Source: Buxus sempervirens
Taxonomy: Eukaryota; Streptophyta; Magnoliopsida; Buxales; Buxaceae
Direction of reading: 5' to 3'
NCBI GenBank assembly: GCA_947561395.2
Contig: OX387192.1
Coordinates: 14,296,221-14,360,220, forward strand
DNA: 64,000 nt
In this document: piece by piece, positions 53,778 to 63,590 of the stretch
Position numbering within the stretch: the stretch's first letter is position 1
Layout: each line of letters opens with the position of its first letter
The notes under the pieces: generated by a model
Seen by the model: the letters and a program-made list of their open reading frames with translations, nothing else
Told to the model about the DNA's origin: nothing
The model's database searches: none
Translations under genes and position numbers: made by a program

Positions 53778-55071
53778 GCAAAAATGCCAGTTTTGGTATT
53801 TTCTTGATTGTTGTTGCATTTCCATGATGTTTTCCATCAAACTTGATGAACCAATAGGGTTTTTGGATCACCCGGAAACCCAACATGGGACTTGGACCAC
53901 TGGTTCAACCGGATGCATAGTGGGCCTTCCAACGGGGCCCACCAAGCCCAATAAACCTTTGTGCATGTAATTAAGCAACTTAAGCAATCAATTGAATCCG
54001 GCGGGCCAAACCCGATGCGGCCCACCCGGGAATTTGTTTTGTAACATGATGAATTAACTTAGCATGGTTTGGCTGAGACCAAGGGCTAGGGCCTACCGGG
54101 CCCGCCAAGCCCACTAACTGAACCAAGTAAGGGTTTAAACCCTAACTTCAAGGAACTTGGGCTTTCAAGCCCAAATTTGAACTATGAGCCCCAAATTTGG
54201 GCTTTATCTTTGATATAATGTTCCAGCCCACTTTGGAACATTATATCAAAGATAAAGTAATAATACTTTGCAACACTTGTGTGGCCCACCCTGGGGTTGG
54301 CAAACCAATGCAAGCCCACCTTTTGCATGGAACTCACTTAATCTTCAAATCTGAACCTTAAAGTAAAATCAATACACTTAACCAAAGCCCAAAGGGCCTC
54401 CCAGGCCTAGACAAAGGCCCACCAGGGGATATGTGGGCTTAACTAAGCCCACCAAGGAGACCATGGGCCTTCCAACGGGGCCCACCCAATCAGACTCAGA
54501 CCACTTAAATAAACAAGATAAAATCAAATTAAGGGGACCCACACCACTCAGGTTGTCCCACCAGACTTAACCAAGTTGCATGTTGGATTAGGAATCGGGT
54601 GAGAACCAAAAGCGAGCTGACTAAAACCTAGGAGAACTCTATGGGACCCGTCAACCGACGAGGTGGACCGAGGTGTCTACGGACTTCCCCGGACTGCAAC
54701 TGAGGCCCAACTTAGAATCTCAAGCCGCAGACCAGCCTTATTAGACAAACTTAGGCACCTAGGCGTTCGCCTGCACCCCATCAGGCGGTGGAGACTCCAA
54801 AATTTACCCTTTTACCCATCTCGGAGGCACTCATGAAAGTTCGTGCGCCCCGTCGTGCGATTTCACCGCGCACAGCCTGCATGTGCATCATGGTTCAAAA
54901 GCATGTATGTTAGGCTTGGTTTATTGCTTTTCCTTGTCTTGTTTGTTTGCTATTATGTGGAAGATGAAGAACCGAGACAAGGGCACTTAGGTCCTTGTTC
55001 CACTGCTGAAACACCCCTAGGAGCCCAGTAGCCCAAGCCCATTGTAGAAACCCGAAAAACCCTCCTTTTGA

Positions 55072-55217
55072 GCTGATCCGACAACTCAGGTCGGATCAGC
55101 AGAAGTTTGCTTGTAGCCAACCAAGGTAGTCGGCTACACTTGTTTCTATGTGTAGCCGACATCTTAGGTCAGCTACATATGATTTTGTGTGTAGCCGACA
55201 ACTTAAATCGGCTACAC
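55072..55217. repeat. Palindrome cassette P2 of LTR f
   Basis: The first unit has arms GCTGATCCGAC and GTCGGATCAGC around aactcag. Three further units have TGTAGCCGAC and GTCGGCTACA arms with single changes (GTAGCCAAC, GTCAGCTAC, AATCGGCTAC). Confidence 0.87.
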
Positions 55218-57062
55218 TGTAGAAATTTCAATTTCTGGATTTTTCATGCTTTGTGTCATTTTTTTGCTCTCTTGATCAAACCAAATGAACCAATAGGGTT
55301 TCTGAGTTACCCAGAAACCCAAAGTGGGACTCAGACTTCCCAGTCTAATTTGATTCACTCGTGTGCCTTCCAACGGGGCCCGCCAAGCCCAAACAAACCA
55401 CTTGGAGGTAAATAAGATAATTAAGTCAATTGAGTAGGCCACACCGTTTGAGGCCCACCCAAAGCCCAATTTTGAAGCATGCCGCCTTAGACTAGGTATG
55501 GTTTTGCCGAGACCGCGGGGCAGGGCCTATCAGACCCACTAAGCCCATTGAACCAAGCAAGGGTAGGGGTCCAACACCCTAACCCAAGAAGCCTTGGGCT
55601 TTCAAGCCCAAGCCTAGGTAATGGGCCCCAAGCTTGTGCCTAGCCCATTTTGGCACAGATTAATTAAGATAATTCGAAAACACTTGGCCACTATTGTAAA
55701 GCCCACCTAAGGGGCCCACAAACCTTTCAGGCTCACTTCTGCATAAAGTTTAACTTAATTTCCAAACTGGAACCCTAAATAAAAGAAGTTAACTTTGCCA
55801 AAACCCAAAGGGCCTCTCAGGTTTAGACTGAGGCCCACCAAGGGACATGTGGGCTAGGTTAGTCCACATAGGAATCCGTGGGCCTTCCAACGAGGCCCAC
55901 CCAATCAGACTTAGGTCACTTCAATAAATCTAAGATAAAATCAAAATAAAGGGGACCCACACCATTCAGATGGTCCTAACCAGACCCAATGAAATGTGCA
56001 TGCTAGTTTAGGAATCGGGTGAGTTTAGATTGAATTGACTCATAACCAGGAAGACCAATGGGACCCATCAACCGACGAGGCTGATCGGGGTGTCTACGGA
56101 CTTCCCTGGACCATAACCGAGACCTTAACCAAAATCTCAAGCCGCAGGCCAACCTACTAGACAAACTTAGGCACCGAGGTGTCTGCCTGCACCCCATCAA
56201 GCAGTGGCGACTCCAACAAGTGAGTGAAATATGCCATAAGTGGGACTGTCTACTGGTAATCATGGTGGCAAAAATGATGAAATGGGTTCATGTACACCTC
56301 CTAACATATTATTCATGCCTACATGAAGGGATTTTCCCTTTGCCCATGAGGTGAACCAAAATAGTAGACAAGGAGGTGAGTGTCCACGCCTGTGGTATTT
56401 TTTCTCATACTTCAAGGTCACCCAAGGAGACCAAATTATCACATGAGCATGCATGCACGTAGCGAAGCAAAATAAAAACATTCAGTGAGAAGGGAATGGG
56501 GGGAAATTTAAGGGGTACAACGGAGATGAGAAGGAGGATAGACCCTCCTCGTAAATGTAACAACAAAATAAAGTAAAAAAAAAAAATTTTGCTTGGGGAA
56601 CATCCTTCACCCTTATGGACAAAGCTCTCCTCCCATCCTTCGAATGGGATCCTCCCCTTACCATGGAGGATCCTATGGCACGAAAGTGAAGAAAACAAAG
56701 AGGGAAACATAATGGAAGGAAGGCTTGAAGTTGCCTAGGACATGGACATGATCATAATACTCTCATTCTTATATATGTGAAACAAAAGTTAATGAAAAAC
56801 TCACCTAGGTGTAGGGAGACATCCCTGACACTGTGTGCTAGCTCCTTGAGGTTAGAACAATAGTTGAAGCAACACCTTTCAACCAGCAAGCTCCTTTGCA
56901 CTTGGGTTGAAGAGGAAAGGGTGGGGAAGGTGTTTGAGAGGATTGAAGTAGGTGTGAGGGCTTGGGAAGGGGAGAAGGGAGTAGTTTTGAGGTTCAGGAG
57001 GTTGAGGAGAGTAAGGAAGAACAGTTAAAACTGACCAGCCCTTGTCCCACGTTCGAATTTGC

Positions 57063-57165
57063 CTTTTATAGAACACAGAGACCAAACCGCACTTACTATG
57101 CGGTTTGGTCAAAACCGCACATATTGTGTGGTTTTGCCATGCCCGCACATACTATGCGGTTGAGT
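57063..57165 (-). promoter_or_regulatory. LTR h TATA box and palindrome cassette P1
   Basis: TATAAAAG on the minus strand (57063-57070) is followed upstream by three palindromes with arms AACCGCAC and GCGGTTTG (57083-57165). A further CACTTACAGTGCGG unit lies near 57231. The arms equal those of LTR L1 and of P2 in the left piece of LTR h. Confidence 0.62.
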
Positions 57166-57427
57166 TGAGTCTTTTCAACATTAAATAGGGGACAAACTCG
57201 CACAGGCACAGTCTGACGAAAAAGTATCCACACTTACAGTGCGGGCACTTTTCGTCCACCGCTTCCTGTGATTAGCTCGCGCAAACGGCGATTGAAAAAT
57301 TCGAACGCACTATATATGTGGTCATAACTTTTCTCTCCCCTTTTTGCTTGAGTTGACGGCTGAGGTGACTAAGTTGTCCACTCGGACGAATCAAACTTCT
57401 CCAATTTACAATGAAGTGCCTAACAGG

Positions 57428-58096
57428 TTTTTGAAACCAACAAACGCCTTATATGCAAGGCTTACAAAAGAACCCAAAACGTGTGGATAGAGAACAAGTA
57501 AAAATGGGTTTGGCAATGACAAACATTAGTGAAACAGCTCCCAGACTAGCCTCCAATTGCTCACAAGCTGCCTATGGAGGGGCGTGTCTGGCAGGCGTAC
57601 CTGTTCCATATTAGCTTTTGTATGGATGTCAGAAATGATAATAGCCTCAAGAACTTGCCTTGGGAGATAGGAATTTTGGAAGATCTGCCTATTCCTTTCT
57701 CTCCATATATGGTACACCGTGGCTGCCAATGATAAATGAAGAAGTGATCGTGTCTTGGCATTTCTCACCCGAAGTGTTGCTATCCATTGCACAAGGTCCC
57801 TCCAAGGCCGGTTTGCACTGTGAACACAGTTAAGCAACATGATACGATTCCAGATTTCTCTAGAGTAGTCACAGTCAAAAAATAAATGGTCATGGGATTC
57901 ATCTCTTTGTCTACAGAAGACACACTTGGGCTGCTGCACTAACCCCATTCTATGTAGCCGGTCACATGTGAGGAGTCTTTGGTTAATGGCCAGCCACAAA
58001 ATAAATGCATGCTTTGGGATGTGGTTGTGGAACCATACCAAGTCATGCCACACTACCGAAGCCCTTGGATCATGCAAGTTGTGGAACCATACCAAG
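57428..58096 (-). mobile_element. 5'-truncated LINE (LINE-l)
   Basis: This is a minus-strand LINE with only a five-base T-run at its poly(A) end (57428-57432). The flanks show an imperfect match (AAGTGCCTAA and ACTTGCCTAG), a possible decayed target duplication. The 5' junction repeats 18 bp of element sequence (TTGTGGAACCATACCAAG at 58025-58042 and 58079-58096). It sits in LTR h, about 225 bp from that LTR's start, nearly the same place as LINE-b in LTR L1. Confidence 0.82.
57526..58090 (-). pseudogene. LINE-l ORF2 zf-RVT fragment, open
   Basis: The frame is uninterrupted from the truncation to the stop: a duplicated LVWFHN block, IPKHAFILWLAINQRLL, the zinc cluster CVFCRQRDESHDHLFFDC, VYHIWRERNRQIF and the end NWRLVWELFH. 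The reverse transcriptase is missing. It has no start of its own. Confidence 0.87.
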
Positions 58097-58322
58097 AACT
58101 TGCCTAGGGACTGTTTTGCTCATATCTTTTCCATCCGGACTCCAATTCACACAAACTTAATTGCGTTGGAACCACGTCTGGATCCTATACCCATTGGGAT
58201 AGGGCATAGCAATCAATTTGAGCTTAGGCAGAAAGTCACTTTTTGCTCCTTAGGGTTTTGATTAGTTTTTTAGTGTTTTGCTTTCTGGCTTTTAAGAGGG
58301 GTGCAAAAATGAGGTGCTTATA

Positions 58323-58407
58323 GCTGCTCATCTTTGTCGGAGTCACCTGGCTGATGAATGGCAAAGATTGAAAGAACCTCGTTTTTGCATTTTGCATTTT
58401 TGTCAAC
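58323..58407. other. Short flank between LTR h and LTR I
   Basis: These are 85 bp with no recognisable element end. Removing LTR I makes it contiguous with 61440 onward. Confidence 0.4.
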
Positions 58408-58695
58408 TGTAAAATCTCGATTTTTAATAACATAAAAATATTTTAGATTTTGTTGTTAATTAGTTTAATTAATGAAAAATTTTAATAATTGAGAAAAGGA
58501 AATTAATTTGAGCTAAATTTAAAATCTAAATAGGATGAATTATTTAAAATGGGAAAAATTTATTTATTTGGGGAAGATGCTGGTGTAGGTTATCGGAGGA
58601 GTGGCAAGTACCTGATCGCACACTTAAATGAGTTGAATAAGTAGGAATCCTTGCGTGGGTGAGCATGCAGCGAACCATGAGTTGGGTAGGGTGAC

Positions 58696-58703
58696 TATAA
58701 ATA
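58696..58703 (+). promoter_or_regulatory. TATA box of LTR I
   Basis: TATAAATA lies 288 bp into the LTR, a plausible U3 distance. Confidence 0.5.
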
Positions 58704-60389
58704 CTTAAGGTATTTCGGTCGTAGGTTTTTCTTTTCACATACTTTGAGTTCGAAGAAAACTGCGGCTGGAGTTCTAGGGTTTTCGATCAAATCAGTTGGA
58801 GGAGGTTGTTGCTGCCGAAGTTCAACCAGATCGGAGGAGTTGGAAATCAGAAGAGCGGACGTGGTTCCTATCGTTCAGCGATTGTTCAGAAAACCAGTTT
58901 GATCAGAGGAGAATCTGGGCGGAAGAGCGATTTCGGTTTTCAGAGTTGTAGTTGCAGGGTTTTAAGCGTTCAACAAGTGAATAGCATTGTTTTAGTCCGG
59001 TGGTTTTGGTTGTGATTTCCCAGTTTAGTCGTGATGCATAACTTCTAGAAAATACAGTTTTCGAACGTGGATTTTTGGAAGGATTTTAGAGACAAATTTT
59101 GATGTGTTTAGATTAAATTCAAAACTTGTTTAAACATCTTTTGGGGATAGTAGAAACCTAGGAAAGTTGTCACAAAGGCTTAGAACAAGGCCAGTCGTAG
59201 AGATTTCACGATAACAAAGAGTTGCGAATCGTAGGGTGTATCCGCTGGTTTGGCGCCTACCTAGTGCCAAGAGGATTAGTTAGCGCGAGATATATTTGTT
59301 GTTCTCACCAAGTTCACGCTCAGTTCACGCCAATGGCGCGAGAAGCATTTTCTTGTATCGCCGAGGTCGCGCCTACCTCGCGCCAAGTAATTGTAGTTAG
59401 CACGAGACGTTGTTTTAGGATACGCCTACCTGGTGCCTACCTCGCGCAAACCGTCCCCAGGTCAGCACACCTACCCAATTTGTGAATTTGTTGAAAACAG
59501 CCCCCTTAATTACATGAAAAACATTTAAGTAAATGTCCTGTGTATTTATTGCTCCATTTACTTAAGTCTTTACATGTAAACAAGGTTTTACCCTCCATTT
59601 GGAACCAATAAAAATACTTCCAAGGTCAAATTCCCAGCCAATAAAAAGTTAACTTTCCAGTTCATGCCTAAATTTCCAGTTTTCTCGGTTTTTAGCAAAA
59701 AGCCCGGTTTGGGTTTGATACCCAGGTGAGTGATTCCGAAGCCCATAAAATTCTAGGAGATGTGTTTACCCTTCAATAGACTACAACCAAAATTTGAGCC
59801 GAAAACTCCTTGTAGATTTGTCTAGAAAAATTATATACCACAAGTCAACATTTTTAACCAGACTTAGAATATTTTGAGGTTCAAAACTTTTTGTCTCGGA
59901 ATTGATTGCTTTTTGGTATGGTGACCTTATAGGGGATCCTAAGACTTTTCCACTCATCCAAAATGTGTTTTGAGGATTTATGACATTCATTTTGATTGAT
60001 TTGGTTTATGAAAGCGAAATTGAGAATCTAGGAGCTGTTTGCTGATTTACGTTTAATCGAAGTTTGGATGCTATAATTTTTTCTGTATAATGTGTTTACT
60101 TCTGAAAAGTTAGTTTTGAAACCATATTTATTTTTCTGAAATGCATCTACACTATTATGCTAGTTCATTTTCGAATGCACGGTACACTTCAGGAATGATT
60201 CACTTGAACATGTTGATCTATATGTCAGTTTTACATGATGGAAAACACATTGGGTTGATTTGCTAGTTTTATATTTACTGCTGGTTTAGCTTGTTCTGAA
60301 TCCAGAGTCTAAACTTAGTAATGTGATGTTATTGCTTCGTTGGTGTAATTGCATGGTCTTGAGTGTTGCCACTGCCGGTGTAGAGCAGC

Positions 60390-60862
60390 CAGAAACCTTG
60401 AGTAGGCCTGGTTGTCAATGCAGAAACCGGGGGAGTAGGCCTGCATTGGATGACGAAACCCTGAGTAGGCCGTCATTTCAGAGTGTCTGAAACCCTGAGT
60501 AGGCCAGAACTGTGTACATGGAGGGGTGGATGTCGCCTTGGCATGTCAATTAACCAATGTAAACAACTACATGACATTGACCAATGTTGGTATTTGATTT
60601 TGTTTGACGTGATATGTTTTATTCGTTGGTTTGTTGGTATTTATGGTTCATGGAATATTGTTTACCGGTTATTGGGTATTTGTATCTCCCGCCGATGTAG
60701 AGCAACATCGTGACCCTGAGTGGTTCGGTGTTGTCAATGCCGAAACCCTGAGTAGGCCGGCATTGGATGATGCAGTCATTTCAATATCCGAAACCCTGAG
60801 TAGGCCGGCATTGGATGATGCAGTCGTTTCAATATCCGAAACCCTGAGTAGGCCGGATATAC
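60390..60862 (+). repeat. GAAACCCTGAGTAGGCC tandem array in LTR I
   Basis: The core GAAACCCTGAGTAGGCC occurs at least six times with variants. The last part is a clean tandem of a 51-bp unit (GAAACCCTGAGTAGGCCGGC plus ATTGGATGATGCAGTC and a TTTCAATATCC linker) at about 60741-60850. Confidence 0.88.
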
Positions 60863-61439
60863 ATTTGGAGGCGTGGGCATGGTTATGAGAAGACTTTGTG
60901 TTATATGACATTGGTATATCTGGAATTATATCTTGAGATACGAAATTTTGGTTATTCGCTATGTTGTTATCAATTAATCATTATTTTATTGATATCTTCG
61001 GGATTGGAAACAGATTGTTATTGCTTGATTTACCTAATGGTTTTCCGCACTGATATGAATTGGATTATTGAAGTTTAGTCGGATTATTCGGAATATGCGT
61101 GTTATCATCATTGTATATGGTTTATAACCGTGGCATGTTTTAGAACTCAACTAAATGTATTTGTGCATGCATGTACTGCTCACTGGGATATTCGTATCTC
61201 ATTCCGTATTGTTTTGTTTTGTTTTCAGCTGCATCTAGAGAGGATGATACTTACGGGTAGTTACTTGGTCATGTGAGTTTATTTTCGTTTGGGATTATTT
61301 TAGCGCACTCTGTTATATAGTTATTGTCGTATTCATGTTTTTCCTTTACTTTGATATTGCGATCCCGCGTTACATATTAACCTCCGGAGATGAGTTATGG
61401 TTTTTTCTACGTAACTCGGATCCGGGGCGTTACATCAAC

Positions 61440-63420
61440 ATTATCAACGAGCTAAGCCCTTTGGATGTTTTCAAAGAAGGGGAAGTGCCGTTGTAAGCTC
61501 TTCGTTGCTTTGGCCTCACTTCCAAATTTTGGGGAGTTTGGAAAGATTACCTGTCCTTCAGTTTAAGTTAAAAAGATGGGGTCAAACTTAAACTCGCCGA
61601 TGTGTTTCGGCGTTGATGCAAATGTGCTCAACAGTGTTCTTTTCCTCTTGCTTGTTCCATTAAAGCTTTTTAAGTGTTTTTTTTTTTTTTACCTTTGATT
61701 TCTTTTACCCTTTCAGACTTATTCTCTTTGGATTTTTGGGAGGCTTTTGGATCTTGGGAGGAAGGAAGGAGGCGCTCTTGCTGCTGTTCGGCACATCCAA
61801 GGAGCTTGCACACCTAACCTATTCTATTTACAAAAGTGGGAAATCAAAAATTACAAAAGGGCCAATTCGCCCAGAAATTCTTCATTTTGCCTTGTTCTTC
61901 ATGTCTTGATTCTCTATCATTTCAGGAATGGAAACATTTTGTTCCATTTTGTGGAGGCACTTTGCTTCAGGGACGCCTTACCCTTTCAGTCTTCAATTTT
62001 AGGGAGACACCTTGCTCTTTAGGGGCACGTTTCCGTGCCACTCAGATGTGGGAGACACCTTGCTCCTTAGGGGTACATTTACTTGTCCATTCAGTTGTGG
62101 GAGACGCCTTGCTCCTTAGGGACGCCTTCCTCCTTAGGGGACACATTTTCGTGTCCATTCAGATGTGGAAGACACCTTGCTCCTTAGGGGACACATTTCC
62201 GTGTCGTTCAGTTATGGGAGACGCCTTGCTCCTTAGTTCTTCAATTTTGGGGAGACACCTTGCTCTTTGTGATTTTGGAGTCGCTTTGCTCCAGAGACAC
62301 CTTTCCCTTTTAGTTTCGAGAGACGCCTTGCTCTCTTTTGGAGTCGCCTTGCTCCAGGGATGCCTTGCCCTTTTAGTTTCGAAAGACGCCTTGCTCTCTT
62401 TGGTAGGGAGATGCCTTGTTCCAGGGACGCCTTGCCCTTTCAGTCTTGAGAGACGCCTTGCTCTCTTTGGTTGCGAGACACCTTGCTCCATTAGTTTCTT
62501 CAATTTTGGGAGACACCTTGCTCCATAAGGTTCTTTAATTTTGGGAGACACTTTGCTCCTTAGGGTTGAGAAACACCTTGCTCCTTCTTTCTTGGGAGAT
62601 GCCTTGCTCCTTAATTCTTCAATTTTTGGAGACACCTTGCTCCTTAGGGTTGGGAGACGCCTTGCTCCTTAATTCTTCAATTTGGGAGACACCTCGCTCC
62701 TTAAGGTTCTTCAATTCTGGGAGACACCTTGCACCTTAGTGTTGGGAGACGCCTTGCTCCTTTTGTCTTGTCCATTTCTTTCTCTGTCTTGGTTGTACTT
62801 GAGGTTGCCTCTACCAATTTCTGACTCATCCATCAGTGGCTTTGGCATCACACTTTGGCTAGTAGTACCTGGTCATTCCTCGGTCAATCTCTGACTCATC
62901 CGCCGGCGGCTTTGGTGTCACACTTTGGGGTAGGCTTTGCCAGGACATACTTCTATGTCCTTTATCTGATGGTTCTCTTTCGCGTCCAATGTGTGAATAC
63001 ATTGTGACGGTTCTTTCTTTCATCTAACGTGTGAATACGCTGTGATGGCTTTCTTTGCCTATTTTAGGCTTTGGTTGGTACCTGCAAAAGTTTATATAGA
63101 ATTCAGTTAATTGGAGTTCATCAGTTTGTTATCAGAATTAAGTGCAAGTTCAAACAATTTCTCTTTGATTAAAATCTCTTGAGAATTCCTCAAGTGTTTG
63201 GAGTTTTCTCCCTCAAGTGGGTCCATGACAAGACTAGTAATCTCTGGGTCAGTCACCTGAAAATCTTATTTAGACCTATGGAATGGTGCCTCCTGGCATT
63301 CCCCATGAGTGTCTCAACCTTTATGCCTTCAACAGCATGTCCCAAGTTGGAATGAGGGGGATTGTTTTGGTTTAGGGGGTTTCTTTGGCACTACTCCACC
63401 CTAGTTCTTTTGACTTTCTC
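61440..63420. other. Unassigned DNA with a minisatellite
   Basis: No LINE, LTR end or recognisable gene was found outside the minisatellite at 61960-62770. The block CTCTGACTCATCCGCCGGCG near 62890 resembles CTGACTCATCCATCAGTGGC near 62822, each followed by TTTGG and CACACTTTGG, a further local duplication. The 230-codon frame at 61836-62528 consists mostly of minisatellite units and is not a credible gene. Confidence 0.5.
61960..62770. repeat. GAGACGCCTTGCTCC minisatellite
   Basis: About 25 imperfect units contain GGGAGACRCCTTGCTCCTTA or close variants. Spacers change (CTTCAATTTTGG, GGGGACACATTTCCGTGTC, CTTTTAGTTTCGA), so the period varies between about 20 and 60 bp. Confidence 0.87.
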
Positions 63421-63422
63421 TC

Positions 63423-63590
63423 TTTTTTTTGGAGAGTAAGGTAGTATTATATTATATAAAGTGAGAAATGTACAAAGTTTACATTGATAAACAAAAAAAC
63501 CAAAAGGCACGAACACCTCATGTCAAAGCTACATTGCCCATGAGGCCATGCGAACAATCATTTCATATGGTAAAGTTTGCATGTAGTGAC
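63423..63590 (-). mobile_element. Short LINE 3' end (LINE-m)
   Basis: A T-run at 63423-63430 is followed by GGAGAGTAAGGTAG and A-rich 3' UTR-like sequence resembling other LINE tails here. Little or no coding sequence remains. The right limit is set by the start of the next LTR and is not supported by a TSD. Confidence 0.55.

Larger units (their letters stand above)
51272..54879 (+). mobile_element. Family-1 LTR (e), complete, inside LTR f
   Basis: It starts TGTAAGCACCTATTTTTGCG at 51272. The end is either GCGCACA (54875), with flanks GCATG/GCCTG, or 54879, with a perfect GCATG duplication (51267-51271 and 54880-54884). It is 3.6 kb long, the longest copy. It contains two direct copies of a block with GAGAATCTTGACA/GAGAATCTCGACA (51400-51720), a degenerate GGGACCAAATCTGTAAATATCC array (51835-52040), a CATGCATG/CT-rich zone, a TATA box, the block shared with LTR b at 52530-52690, P2, the GGGCC module and the end block. 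Confidence 0.82.
49521..56217 (+). mobile_element. Family-1 LTR (f), split by LTR e
   Basis: It starts TGTAAGCACCTCATTTTTTA at 49521, runs to 51271, is interrupted by LTR e and resumes at 54880. The resumed part ends at 56217 immediately after GGCGACTCCAAC, about 80 bp short of the usual family-1 end. Across LTR e the sequence aligns with LTR c (ATATGCATTTATCATAGTTTG near 3508). P1 lies at 50070-50294, TATAAAAA at 50306-50313 and P2 at 55072-55217. No coding capacity is recognised. Confidence 0.75.
48227..58322 (-). mobile_element. Family-1 LTR (h), apparently split by LTR f
   Basis: The left end TGTGTGCACG (48227) and the right end GAGGTGCTTATA (58322, terminal TG changed to TA) are the two ends of one minus-oriented family-1 LTR. 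The pieces are 48227-49520 (end block, GGGCC module, P2) and 56218-58322 (body, TATA, P1, start), the latter carrying LINE-l. Together they give about 2.7 kb, close to LTR g. P2 in the left piece and P1 in the right piece share AACCGC/GCGGTT arms, which supports that they belong together. No TSD was confirmed. Confidence 0.65.
58408..61434 (+). mobile_element. Solo family-2 LTR (I), perfect TSD
   Basis: It starts TGTAAAATCTCGATT and ends GGATCCGGGGCGTTACA. The 5-bp duplication TCAAC (58403-58407 and 61435-61439) is perfect. It is 3,027 bp with no internal domain. Its internal order is: TATAAATA at 58696-58703; a GCGC-rich pocket at 59245-59470; the block AAATGTCCTGTGTATTTATTG shared with LTR H (59534 and 40103); a GAAACCCTGAGTAGGCC array; and the family-2 block TGCTCACTGGGATATTCGTATC near 61175. 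The small reading frames are not conserved in LTR H. Confidence 0.93.

Noticed and set aside
61836-62528. 230-codon open frame (and its antisense counterpart) as a repeat protein
   Set aside because: Both strands are open over the minisatellite because the unit length and composition avoid stops; no start context or conserved domain.
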